Shown piece after piece: positions 19,806 through 28,138 of a stretch of 64,000 nt of DNA. Position 1 is the first letter of the stretch. The number at the start of each line of letters is the position of its first letter. This DNA comes from Blautia glucerasea (GTDB lineage Bacteria > Bacillota > Clostridia > Lachnospirales > Lachnospiraceae). The stretch is from contig NZ_JAJBMO010000016.1 in the NCBI RefSeq assembly GCF_020537505.1, forward strand, positions 23,656-87,655, given 5' to 3'. The notes under the pieces were generated by a model, which made no database searches, had not been told where the DNA came from, and saw only the letters and a list, made by a program, of their open reading frames with translations. The translations under genes were made by a program, and so were the position numbers.

Positions 19806-20884
19806 GCAGAGTTTATAATTTTTCCGCAGGACCAGCAGTCCTTCCGGAAGAGGTGTTGAAAGAAGTCGCAGACGAGATGATGGATTACAATGGTACCGGA
19901 ATGTCCGTTATGGAAATGAGCCATAGAAGTGCTGCATTCCAGGAGATCATCGACACAGCTGAGAAGGATCTTCGCGAGCTGATGAATATTCCGGACAACT
20001 ACAAGGTACTTTTCCTTCAGGGCGGCGCTTCCCAGCAGTTCGCCATGATCCCTATGAACCTTATGAAAAATAAGGTGGCTGATTATATCGTAACTGGCCA
20101 GTGGGCAAAAAAAGCATACCAGGAAGCACAGAAATATGGAAAAGCAAATAAGATTGCTTCTTCCGAGGATAAGACCTTTTCCTACATTCCGGATTGCAGT
20201 GATCTGCCGGTCAGCCCGGATGCAGACTATGTTTATATCTGCGAGAACAACACCATTTATGGAACCAAGTTCAAAGAGCTTCCGAATACAAAGGGCAAAA
20301 CACTGGTAGCGGATGTATCCTCCTGTTTCCTTTCCGAGCCTGTTGATGTAAGCAAATACGGCATTATTTATGGCGGTGTTCAGAAGAATATTGGACCGGC
20401 TGGTATGGTCATCGCCATCATCCGTGAGGATCTGATCACAGAGGATGTTCTTCCGGGAACACCTACCATGCTTACATATAAAACACATGCAGATGCAGGC
20501 TCCCTTTATAATACACCGAACGCATATTGTATTTACGTATGCGGCAAGGTTTTCAAATGGCTGAAGAAAATGGGCGGTCTGGAAGAAATGAAGAAACGCA
20601 ATGAGGAGAAGGCAAAGATCCTTTATGATTTCCTTGATTCCAGCAAGCTTTTCCATGGCACTGTTGTACCGAAGGACCGTTCCCTTATGAATGTTCCTTT
20701 CGTAACTGGTGACAAGGAGATGGATGCGAAATTTGTAGCTGAGGCTGCTAAGGCTGGTCTTGTGAACCTGAAAGGCCACAGAACCGTTGGCGGTATGAGA
20801 GCAAGCATTTACAATGCAATGCCGAAGGCTGGCGTGGAAGCGCTGGTTGCATTCATGAAAAAGTTTGAGGAGGAAAATGCGTAA
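19802..20884 (+). CDS. serC: Phosphoserine aminotransferase
   Basis: PLP enzyme that converts 3-phosphohydroxypyruvate to phosphoserine. 360 residues. N-terminal YNFSAGPAVLPEEVL and GTGMSVMEMSHRS are family hallmarks. The PLP lysine is in GGVQKNIGPAGM. It overlaps the ilvB stop by 4 bases and the serA start by 1 base, so the three are translationally coupled. The pairing of serine and branched-chain genes in one message is notable. Confidence 0.96.
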   Translation: MSRVYNFSAGPAVLPEEVLKEVADEMMDYNGTGMSVMEMSHRSAAFQEIIDTAEKDLRELMNIPDNYKVLFLQGGASQQFAMIPMNLMKNKVADYIVTGQWAKKAYQEAQKYGKANKIASSEDKTFSYIPDCSDLPVSPDADYVYICENNTIYGTKFKELPNTKGKTLVADVSSCFLSEPVDVSKYGIIYGGVQKNIGPAGMVIAIIREDLITEDVLPGTPTMLTYKTHADAGSLYNTPNAYCIYVCGKVFKWLKKMGGLEEMKKRNEEKAKILYDFLDSSKLFHGTVVPKDRSLMNVPFVTGDKEMDAKFVAEAAKAGLVNLKGHRTVGGMRASIYNAMPKAGVEALVAFMKKFEEENA

Positions 20885-22047
20885 TGTTTCAGTATCATTG
20901 CCTGAATCCTATTGCCCAGAAAGGCCTGGACATTTTTGATGAAAAATACAGAAAAGCAGATACTCTGGATGACTGCCAGGCAGTTCTTGTAAGAAGTGCA
21001 AAGATGCATGACCTGGAGCTTCCGGAAAGTGTAGCTGTGATCGCACGTGCTGGTGCCGGTGTCAATAACATTCCGGTGAAAGAGTGTGCAGAGAAAGGTA
21101 TTGTTGTATTTAATACTCCTGGAGCTAATGCAAATGGTGTAAAGGAGCTGGTTCTTGCTGGTATGCTTCTTGCTTCCCGTGATATTGTAGGCGGTATTGA
21201 GTGGGTACAGAGGGAGAAGGACCAGGAGGACATTGATAAGCTTGCTGAGAAGCAGAAGAAGCAGTTTGCAGGCTGTGAGATCATGGGCAAAAAGCTTGGT
21301 ATCATCGGCCTTGGCGCCATCGGAAGCATGGTGGCAAATGCGGCAGCCTCCCTTGGCATGGAGGTTTATGGTTATGACCCATACATTTCCATTGATGCAG
21401 CATGGAATCTTTCCCGTACCATTAAGCACAGCAAGAGCTTAGAGGAGATTTACAGCAAATGTGATTATATTACGGTTCATGTTCCGCTTCTGGATTCTAC
21501 AAAGAAGATGATCAATAAAGAAGCTTTTGGGAAGATGAAGGACGGCGTTGTGCTCCTGAACTTTGCACGTGATCTTCTGGTGGATGAGGATGCTCTTATT
21601 GAGGCACTGGACAGCGGTAAGGTGAAGAAGTATGTAACGGACTTTGCCAACCATACCGTTGCAGGCCATGAGGGCATTCTGGTGACTCCTCATCTTGGAG
21701 CTTCCACAGAGGAGTCTGAGGAGAACTGTGCAGTTATGGCTGTGAAGGAGGTTCGTGATTTCCTTGAGAATGGTAATATCAAGAATTCCGTAAACTTCCC
21801 GAATTGTGATATGGGTACCTGTGTGGCTGTTGGACGTATCGCCATCACCCACAAAAATATCCCGAACATGATCAGCCAGCTCACTAAGATCCTTGGTGCA
21901 GAGGGACTGAACATTGCGGATATGACCAACAAGAGTAAAGGGGAGTTCGCCTATACCCTGATCGATCTGGAGAGTGCGGCTTCCGCAGAGGCACTGGATG
22001 CGCTGAAGGCCATTGAGGGTGTTTCTAAGGTTCGTGTGGTAAAATAA
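20884..22047 (+). CDS. serA: D-3-phosphoglycerate dehydrogenase with ACT domain
   Basis: First step of serine synthesis. 387 residues. The NAD-binding fold carries GIIGLGAIGSMVA at about 138-150. Catalytic Arg, Glu and His are expected in NFARD, the acidic stretch following it, and TPHLGASTEESEENC. A C-terminal ACT domain (about 315-387) would bind serine for feedback control. The intervening substrate domain is short, as in the compact class of these enzymes. The ATG overlaps the serC TAA. Confidence 0.93.
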   Translation: MFQYHCLNPIAQKGLDIFDEKYRKADTLDDCQAVLVRSAKMHDLELPESVAVIARAGAGVNNIPVKECAEKGIVVFNTPGANANGVKELVLAGMLLASRDIVGGIEWVQREKDQEDIDKLAEKQKKQFAGCEIMGKKLGIIGLGAIGSMVANAAASLGMEVYGYDPYISIDAAWNLSRTIKHSKSLEEIYSKCDYITVHVPLLDSTKKMINKEAFGKMKDGVVLLNFARDLLVDEDALIEALDSGKVKKYVTDFANHTVAGHEGILVTPHLGASTEESEENCAVMAVKEVRDFLENGNIKNSVNFPNCDMGTCVAVGRIAITHKNIPNMISQLTKILGAEGLNIADMTNKSKGEFAYTLIDLESAASAEALDALKAIEGVSKVRVVK

Positions 22048-22069
22048 ATAAGAATATTCAAGGCGGACG

Positions 22070-22248
22070 ATTTCCCCGGTGTGAACGTTTTCAGACAACG
22101 TCGAATTTGGGGATTTTGCTCCGCCGCTTATTGATAGCCAGGTATGCAAACTCGCCTAAAGGCTCAGACAGTGCATACCTGGCTATCGCTATGCTCACAA
22201 AATCCCCAAATTCGACTAACTGTCTTCAACCGTTCACACCGGGGAAAT
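22070..22248. repeat. 180-base nested inverted repeat (cruciform or MITE-like element)
   Basis: Three perfect arm pairs nest in order: 18 bases at 22070-22087 with 22231-22248; 18 bases at 22101-22118 with 22198-22215; 16 bases at 22133-22148 with 22172-22187. Small unpaired bubbles separate them and a 23-base loop sits in the centre. It lies 22 bases after the serA stop and before a separate terminator, so it is not needed for termination. It could be a miniature transposable element or a long structured RNA. Confidence 0.75.
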
Positions 22249-22253
22249 CTGGC

Positions 22254-22312
22254 TATATAAAAAAACAGAGACTACCGATTTAAGAAATCAGTTGCCTCTG
22301 TTTTTTTATATA
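22254..22312. terminator. Bidirectional terminator between serA and the fructokinase gene
   Basis: Perfect 17-base arms at 22254-22270 and 22296-22312, each consisting of an ACAGAG/CTCTGT core flanked by A7 or T7. The symmetry gives a T-run on both strands, matching the convergent genes on each side. Confidence 0.85.
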
Positions 22313-22326
22313 GATTAAGAGTAAGT

Positions 22327-23301
22327 TTATCTGCCGCTCTTTGCAATAAATTCCTCAACTTCTTCGCGGGTTGGCATGACACGAAGAGCACCCTTACGGG
22401 TTGTAATGAGGGATGCGCCTGCGTTGGCGAAGGTGAGCATTTCCATCAGGTTCTCGTCGGTGAGGTCTTCCAGGCCGTGGTCGAGAACGTAGTTCAGGAT
22501 GCTGGCGCAGAAGGTGTCTCCGGCACCAGTGGTCTCGATGGTATTCTCCTGAAGGAACGGGGCACATTCTACACGGTGTCCCTTGTAGTAAGCGCGGCTT
22601 CCGTCTTTACCCAGGGTGATGAGAACCAGTGGAATGTGATATTTCTCTTCAATAAGTGCAGCGCCCTTGTCATAGTCTGTAGTATGGAAAAGGAATTCGA
22701 CCTCGTTGTCAGAAATCTTCAGGACGTCACATTTGGTAAGACCGTACTCAATTTCTTTACGGGCATCCTCAAGGGAATTCCACAGCGGAGGACGAAGGTT
22801 TGGATCAAAGGTGATGATACAGCCAGCGTCTTTGGCCACATGAATGGCGTGACGGGTAGCTTCCCTTACTCCTGGATGGGTGGAAGAGAGGGTTCCGAAA
22901 TGGAAAATACGGGAATCACGGATCAGATCGTCCGGTACCTCATCCATGGTCAGCATCATGTCAGCACCCGGATTGCGGTAGAAGGAGAAATCTCTGTCTC
23001 CATCTGGATAGGTGTGGACAAATGCCAGTGTGGTATGTACTTCCTCGTCCATAATAAGAGCCCTGGTATCAATTCCAACTTCTTCCACAGCGGTCTTCAG
23101 CTGGTTTCCAAACATGTCCTTTCCAACTTTTCCGATAAAAGCGGTCTTCTTGCCAAGGCGCTCCAGCATAGCCAGAACGTTACATGGAGCCCCACCAGGA
23201 TTGGCTTCCATAATTGGGTTGCCCTGTGTGCTGGTGCCATTCTCTGTAAAATCAATGAGAAGCTCGCCAAGTGCAGTCACGTCATAGTTTCGATTGCTCA
23301 T
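22327..23301 (-). CDS. PfkB-family carbohydrate kinase, probable fructokinase
   Basis: 324 residues from the ATG at 23301, which has AAGGAGG 8 bases upstream; a longer form starting at 23328 would run through that site. Ribokinase-fold signatures: N-terminal GELLIDFTENG and NPGGAPCNVLAMLERLG, and C-terminal ETTGAGDTFCASILNYV with the catalytic Asp. The FYRNPGADMML stretch is typical of fructokinases. It would phosphorylate fructose or a related sugar. It has its own promoter and stands alone, convergent with serA. Confidence 0.9.
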   Translation of the reverse strand: MSNRNYDVTALGELLIDFTENGTSTQGNPIMEANPGGAPCNVLAMLERLGKKTAFIGKVGKDMFGNQLKTAVEEVGIDTRALIMDEEVHTTLAFVHTYPDGDRDFSFYRNPGADMMLTMDEVPDDLIRDSRIFHFGTLSSTHPGVREATRHAIHVAKDAGCIITFDPNLRPPLWNSLEDARKEIEYGLTKCDVLKISDNEVEFLFHTTDYDKGAALIEEKYHIPLVLITLGKDGSRAYYKGHRVECAPFLQENTIETTGAGDTFCASILNYVLDHGLEDLTDENLMEMLTFANAGASLITTRKGALRVMPTREEVEEFIAKSGR

Positions 23302-23342
23302 TGAAAAATCCTCCTTAGATGTTTTCAAAAATATATACCAAT

Positions 23343-23371
23343 AATTTAACGCAGAAAAGGATATTTGTCAA
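23343..23371 (-). promoter_or_regulatory. Promoter of the fructokinase gene
   Basis: On the minus strand TTGACA (23371-23366), 17-base spacer, TAAATT (23348-23343). The -35 box sits within TTTGTCAAACAAA, which is partly palindromic and could also bind a regulator. Confidence 0.6.
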
Positions 23372-23511
23372 ACAAATTCCTTTTCTTTCTGGGAGAAAAA
23401 TGGTAAAATAATAGGAAATAACAGGTTGGATTTCTGAAAAATTATAACAATAATGATATTTTTCGGAAAGACTGACAATCCGTGAATGGTGGCGGGGAAA
23501 TGGAGAGGCTT

Positions 23512-25848
23512 ATGAGTAAAACAGTATATGATTATATGGACTGGCCAGGAATTGAAGCGGTTGTATACGGGGAAGAGACAGCGCCCAGGGATGTGATGGG
23601 ACCCAGACTGACACCGGACGGTGTGCTGATACAGGGATTTTTCCCAGAGGCCAAAAGTGCGGTTGTGACTGTGGGACGTAAGAAATATGAGATGGAGCTG
23701 GAAGACGAAGCTGGTTATTATGCAGTGCTGCTCCCAGGAAGAAAGATCCCGGATTATGAATTCCAGGTAGAGCTTGAGAAGGAGACGAAGAAATTCAAGG
23801 ATGCTTACGCATTTGGAGGACTTCTCACAGAGGAAGATGAGAGAGCTTTTCTGGGCGGCGTTTATTATGAGGCCTATAAGAAAATGGGAGCACATCCTAT
23901 GACCATGGATGGTGTCGCTGGTACCCATTTCGCAGTGTGGGCGCCAAATGCCATCCGGGTAAGTGTGGTTGGAGAATTCAACAACTGGGATGGCAGAGTG
24001 CTTCCCATGCACAAGATGCCCATGTCCGGTATTTTTGAGCTGTTTGTGCCAGGGGTGAAACCAGGAGATGCCTACCGCTATGAGATCAAGGTGAAGGGGG
24101 ATGTGATCCTTCAGAAGGCGGATCCTTATGGAAACAGAACCCAGCCGGCGCCAGTGTGGGATTCTGTTGTGGCAGAGGTGGACGGTTTCCAGTGGACAGA
24201 TGAGAAATGGATGACAGACCGTAAGAAATACGATGACCGGAAGCAGCCTGTTTCTATTTATGAGACAAGCCTTGGACAGTGGAAAGAGGGAAAAGAGCTG
24301 ATCGCTTTTGCAAAGGGGCAGGGTTACACCCATGTAGAGCTTCATCCGGTTATGGAGTTTCTGGAGGAGGGGTCAGATGGCTATCCGACTTCCGCCTATT
24401 TTGCAGTAAGCACACGCTATGGTACACCGGCAGATTTTGCAGCGCTGGTGGATGGACTTCACCAGGAGGGAATCGGTGTGATCCTGGACTGGTCGCCGGC
24501 CCAGTTTCCAGGGTACGCAGGCGGCCTGGAGAAATTTGACGGAACACCTCTTTATGAGGTGAAGGATCCGGATATGGCAGTTCACCCAATGTGGGGGACC
24601 ATGCTTTACAATTATGACAGTCCAATGGTAAAGGATTTCCTGATCTCCAATGCCTGCTTCTGGCTGGAGGTTTTCCATGCAGATGGGCTCCGCATGGATG
24701 ATGTAGACGCCATGCTGTACCTGGATTATGGAAGAAAAGATGGATGGACTCCGAATATCTATGGTTCTAATGAGAACCTCCATGCCATTGAGTTTTTAAA
24801 GCATCTCAATTCCATTGTGAAAAAGCGTGCTCCAGGTGCTCTTCTGATCGCCCAGGAGGATGGCCTGTGGCCAGAGCTGACCGACAGCGTAGAGAATGAT
24901 CACATTGGATTTGATTACAAATGGAGCGGCGGATGGACAAGGGACTTCCTGTTCTATCTGTCTGTGGATCCCATTTTGCGGAAGAATTATCATGACCAGC
25001 TGACACTCTCCACTTTGTATGCCTATTCCGAGCATTATATTCTGACGCTTGGAAGCCGGGACGTGGGAAGTCTTGAGGAGCTTATGGCAAAGCTGCCAGG
25101 GGACGGGAAGCAGAAGCTGGCGCAGGTGAGAGAGGCTTATTCCTATATGATGGTTCATCCTGGCTGCAAGATGATGGCGCCGGGAGCAGAGATGCCGGAG
25201 GGGCTTTCGAAATGTATTCAGGCGTTGAATGCCCTCTATAAGAGTTCACCAGCCCTATATCAGATGGACGATGAATACGACGGATTCGAGTGGATCCAGT
25301 TGATGAAATATGAGGAGAATGTGATCACCTTCCTCCGCAAGACGGAGAAGCCAGAAGAGACTTTGCTTGTAATCTGTAATTTTGCCGCAATTCCCTACGG
25401 GAATTACCAGGTGGGCGTGCCTTTTGCAGGTAAATATAAAGAGATCTTTAATAGCGACGCGGCAGAATTTGGCGGCGAGGGCGTGGTAAATCCACGGATA
25501 AAGACCGCGAAAGCAGAAGAGTGCGACGAACGGGAGCACTCCATTAAAGTAAAACTTCCAGCACTGGGGGTAAGTATTTTCAGCTGTACTCCAGGGAAGA
25601 CACCAGCTAAGAAGAAAGTGACAGTAGCAAAAGCTGTGAAAACCACGAAAGACAAGAATGCAGGAAAACTGGTAAAGGCTGCGAGAACGAAAGTTGCAAA
25701 GAAAGTGGAAGCAGCCACAGAAAAAGCAGCTAAGAAAACAGAAATTGTAGAAAAGAAAGCTGCTACAAAGAAGCCAGTAAAGGAAGAAAAATCTGCAAAG
25801 GCAGAAGAAGCTGTCAAGGCAGAGAAAAAAGAGAAAGCAATAAAATAA
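23512..25848 (+). CDS. GH13 branching-enzyme homologue with altered catalytic motifs and a Lys/Ala-rich histone-like tail
   Basis: 778 residues from the ATG at 23512 (GGAG 6 bases upstream; ATGs at 23482 and 23500 are possible). It has the GlgB layout: CBM48-like domain with FAVWAPNAIRVSVVGEFNNW, a GH13 barrel and an all-beta C-domain. The nucleophile Asp396 (DGLRMDD) is kept. Region I reads SPAQF where GlgB has PAHF (Gln331), region III reads IAQED where GlgB has AEE (Gln448), and region IV reads GSRDV where GlgB has SHDE (Arg516). About 85 residues at the end (from ~692) are almost all Lys, Ala, Glu, Val and Thr, like histone H1 tails. It may be inactive as a branching enzyme. No other glycogen gene is adjacent. 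Confidence 0.8.
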   Translation: MSKTVYDYMDWPGIEAVVYGEETAPRDVMGPRLTPDGVLIQGFFPEAKSAVVTVGRKKYEMELEDEAGYYAVLLPGRKIPDYEFQVELEKETKKFKDAYAFGGLLTEEDERAFLGGVYYEAYKKMGAHPMTMDGVAGTHFAVWAPNAIRVSVVGEFNNWDGRVLPMHKMPMSGIFELFVPGVKPGDAYRYEIKVKGDVILQKADPYGNRTQPAPVWDSVVAEVDGFQWTDEKWMTDRKKYDDRKQPVSIYETSLGQWKEGKELIAFAKGQGYTHVELHPVMEFLEEGSDGYPTSAYFAVSTRYGTPADFAALVDGLHQEGIGVILDWSPAQFPGYAGGLEKFDGTPLYEVKDPDMAVHPMWGTMLYNYDSPMVKDFLISNACFWLEVFHADGLRMDDVDAMLYLDYGRKDGWTPNIYGSNENLHAIEFLKHLNSIVKKRAPGALLIAQEDGLWPELTDSVENDHIGFDYKWSGGWTRDFLFYLSVDPILRKNYHDQLTLSTLYAYSEHYILTLGSRDVGSLEELMAKLPGDGKQKLAQVREAYSYMMVHPGCKMMAPGAEMPEGLSKCIQALNALYKSSPALYQMDDEYDGFEWIQLMKYEENVITFLRKTEKPEETLLVICNFAAIPYGNYQVGVPFAGKYKEIFNSDAAEFGGEGVVNPRIKTAKAEECDEREHSIKVKLPALGVSIFSCTPGKTPAKKKVTVAKAVKTTKDKNAGKLVKAARTKVAKKVEAATEKAAKKTEIVEKKAATKKPVKEEKSAKAEEAVKAEKKEKAIK

Positions 25849-25886
25849 TATAAAAATGGGGAAACAAAAACAGGAGGTTTTTACAA

Positions 25887-26378
25887 ATGAAAGAAATTCA
25901 GGCAATAAAGATTAACACCGCAGATTTTGCACCATATGGAAGCTTTTATTCTATGACAGAGCCAGAGGGATATCCGCTGCAGGGTGAGATCCATAAATTT
26001 TACCCAGACCGCATTTCAGGAACCTGTGTCGGCAGCATGGGCTTTTCTCCGATCGCGGTGAAAAAAGATGACCGCGTTGTAAAGATGGCTGAGTATCACA
26101 CCACAACCTGGGAGGGAATCGTAGCTTTGGACGATGATATGATCATCCATGTTGCCCCGGCTTCCGGAGGAACTCCGGTTCCGGAACTTACCAAGGCTTT
26201 CATTGTTCCAAAGGGCTGTATGGTAAAAATCAACCAGGCAATCTGGCATTTATGTCCACTGCCAGTACATAACGAAGTCCTTCACGCCATGATCATTCTT
26301 CCGGAATGTACCTATGCAAACGACTGTACAGTTGTGGAATTTCCAGAGAAGGACTGGTTTAAAATAAAGGTTATGTAA
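25887..26378 (+). CDS. AllA/ureidoglycolate lyase-like cupin protein
   Basis: 163 residues, close to the AllA length. The pattern FAPYGSFYSM near the N-terminus, MAEYHTTTWEGIVALDDDMIIHVAP in the middle and FIVPKGCMVKINQAIWHLCPLPV resembles the ureidoglycolate lyase superfamily: a cupin fold with a His-containing central strand. No purine or allantoin genes are nearby, so the substrate is open and may be a different small acid. AGGAGG 9 bases before the ATG. It lies 38 bases after the branching-enzyme homologue and may share its message. Confidence 0.6.
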   Translation: MKEIQAIKINTADFAPYGSFYSMTEPEGYPLQGEIHKFYPDRISGTCVGSMGFSPIAVKKDDRVVKMAEYHTTTWEGIVALDDDMIIHVAPASGGTPVPELTKAFIVPKGCMVKINQAIWHLCPLPVHNEVLHAMIILPECTYANDCTVVEFPEKDWFKIKVM

Positions 26379-26527
26379 AGCTTGGGAATATTACCTTTGA
26401 AAAGGAAACAAGAGATTACCTGAGAAAATGCAAAGAAAACTCAAGTTAAATATTTCTTGACAAATTCCCGTATATAAACTAAAATAATTTTTGTGTCTGG
26501 CAGATGATTCCATTTGCCAGATCATAA

Positions 26528-26600
26528 GCTGGAATAGCTCAGTCGGTAGAGCACTTCACTCGTAATGAAGGGGTCGTGAGTTCGAGTCTCATTTCCAGCT
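26528..26600 (+). tRNA. tRNA-Thr (anticodon CGT)
   Basis: Complete cloverleaf: acceptor GCTGGAA (26528-26534) pairs with TTCCAGC (26593-26599); D-arm GCTC AGTCGGTAGA GAGC type; anticodon stem CTTCA/TGAAG with loop CTCGTAA, so the anticodon is CGT, reading ACG; T-arm GTGAG TTCGAGT CTCAT. The discriminator base is T and no CCA is encoded. A short T-run follows. Confidence 0.95.
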
Positions 26601-26628
26601 TTTTCTTATAGGAGAAAATTTTTTGCAA

Positions 26629-26657
26629 GGGAGCAGAGCCATTTGGAGTCTGCTCCT
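26629..26657 (+). terminator. Hairpin after tRNA-Thr
   Basis: GGGAGCAGA (26629-26637) pairs with TCTGCTCCT (26649-26657), including a G-T pair, followed by the AT-rich AATTTATT. It probably trims or ends the tRNA transcript. Confidence 0.45.
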
Positions 26658-26752
26658 AATTTATTAAATGAAAAAATATGTCATCAATGGGAAAATAATT
26701 GTTTTCAAATGGTTCATTCTATGATAGAATACACCTTGATTGCAAACAAAGG

Positions 26753-26779
26753 GTTACTGGTCAGGATGTGATCAGTAAC
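26753..26779. repeat. Dispersed palindromic repeat, copy 3
   Basis: Arms GTTACTG and CAGTAAC, 27 bases in all, with a diverged centre (GTCAGGATGTGAT) compared with copy 1. It ends 18 bases before the start of the 26798 gene, next to its AAAGGAG site. Confidence 0.65.
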
Positions 26780-26797
26780 ACAAAGGAGACGAGGTAT

Positions 26798-27019
26798 ATG
26801 TCAGGTTATTCTGCCCCAGGCTTTTTTGAAAAGAAAATAGAGCGTGAGACCACGGCGCGTGTTGCGGCTTTTTTAGGCGGGCTTGGAAGAGGCTCTGAGA
26901 ATCTTGGAGCTACCGGGGTGCGTTCTGACTGGATGGAGCAGGACGGACCAGCTTTTGGTGTACCTTTTTTCGAAAAAATGTATGAGAATACGGGTTACCG
27001 ATATAGCAATATGCAGTAA
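26798..27019 (+). CDS. Small protein of unknown function upstream of the polyamine transporter, 73 aa
   Basis: The ATG at 26798 has AAAGGAGACGAGG directly upstream; an earlier in-frame ATG at 26699 lacks a site and runs through the repeat. The protein is soluble, with a charged N-terminal part FFEKKIERETTARVAAFLGG and an aromatic C-terminus. I do not recognise it. Its last 10 codons form the left arm of a large hairpin that ends in T8 before potA, so it may act as a leader ORF whose translation decides whether the hairpin forms. Confidence 0.45.
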   Translation: MSGYSAPGFFEKKIERETTARVAAFLGGLGRGSENLGATGVRSDWMEQDGPAFGVPFFEKMYENTGYRYSNMQ

Positions 27020-27098
27020 ATGCACCGCATAGACATGTATAGTGTTTATGCAGAAGCATTTCTCTATATAAAGCTGGTCGGTATCCCGTGTTTTTTTT
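26990..27098 (+). terminator. Large hairpin with T8, possible attenuator before the first polyamine operon
   Basis: The left arm ACGGGTTACCGATATAGC (26990-27007) pairs with GCTGGTCGGTATCCCGT (27073-27089) with one clear mismatch, and eight Ts follow (27091-27098). A smaller GCATA.ACA hairpin sits in the loop. The left arm overlaps the end of the 26798 reading frame. potA starts 36 bases further on. Confidence 0.6.
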
Positions 27099-27133
27099 CG
27101 TAAATTTGAAATCACACAGAGAGGAGGGGACAA

Positions 27134-28138
27134 ATGTCTGACTCATTTCTTGAATTAAAAGATCTGAAAAAAAGTTTTACTCCAGGAGAATATGTCCTTC
27201 AGGGGATTAACTTAAAAATAGAGCAAGGCGAATTCGTCACATTGCTTGGTTCATCCGGCTGCGGCAAGACCACCACTCTCCGCATTATCGCTGGCCTGGA
27301 ACAACCAGACAGCGGAAGTGTATGGCTGGAGGGAAAGGATGTGACGAATCTGGAGCCAAATGAAAGAGACGTAAATACGGTATTTCAGAATTACGCTCTT
27401 TTTCCCCATATGAACGTGGCGGACAATATCGGATATGGCTTGAAAATACGAAAAGTGTCAAAAGCAGATATCAGGAAAAAGGTAAAGGAAATGCTGGAGC
27501 TGGTGCAGCTGGAGGGGTATGAGAAACGGAAACCTGCCGAGTTGTCCGGTGGACAGAAGCAGCGGGTGGCAATTGCAAGAGCACTGGCAAATAATCCCCG
27601 GGTACTGCTTCTGGATGAGCCGCTTGGAGCTTTGGATCTGCAGCTTCGCAGGGCTATGCAGCTGGAATTAAAGCGCCTGCAGAAGAAGCTGGGAATTACC
27701 TTTATCTATATCACTCATGATCAGGAAGAGGCCATCAACATGTCTGACCGGATTGTGGTTATGAACCAGGGTCGTTTTGAGCAGATCGGCACTCCGGATG
27801 AAATCTACAACCACCCGAAAACCAGTTATGTGGCAACTTTTGTGGGAAATGCCAATATCCTGAAAGGCGAGCTTGTGGGTATGGATGGAACAGTGGCAAT
27901 TCGAAGTGAGAACATAATATTGGATGAAAATTGTAAACAGGGCTATTCGGCAGTGGTAAAGGAGAAAAATTTTGCTGCGGGACAGCTAAGAGTATTGCTA
28001 GTCTTGTCAGACGGAACAGAAATCACAGCCAGCCGATTCGGCATGAATGCAAATATTCAGCCAGGCCAGCAGATAAACTGGTACTTTGATCTGAAGAATG
28101 CTGTTATAGTAGACAATGCAAAAGGAGAAAGACTGTGA
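27134..28138 (+). CDS. potA: Spermidine/putrescine-type ABC transporter ATPase, system 1
   Basis: 334 residues. Walker [11 protein letters not shown]-loop [12 protein letters not shown], signature [15 protein letters not shown], Walker [12 protein letters not shown] and switch His in YITHDQEEA, followed by a C-terminal TOBE-like domain from about 240. This layout is that of PotA/CysA-class ATPases. GAGGAGG precedes the ATG. The last base triplet overlaps the GTG of the permease. No binding-protein gene belongs to this first set, so it may use the binding protein at 33891. Confidence 0.9.
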   Translation: MSDSFLELKDLKKSFTPGEYVLQGINLKIEQGEFVTLLGSSGCGKTTTLRIIAGLEQPDSGSVWLEGKDVTNLEPNERDVNTVFQNYALFPHMNVADNIGYGLKIRKVSKADIRKKVKEMLELVQLEGYEKRKPAELSGGQKQRVAIARALANNPRVLLLDEPLGALDLQLRRAMQLELKRLQKKLGITFIYITHDQEEAINMSDRIVVMNQGRFEQIGTPDEIYNHPKTSYVATFVGNANILKGELVGMDGTVAIRSENIILDENCKQGYSAVVKEKNFAAGQLRVLLVLSDGTEITASRFGMNANIQPGQQINWYFDLKNAVIVDNAKGERL

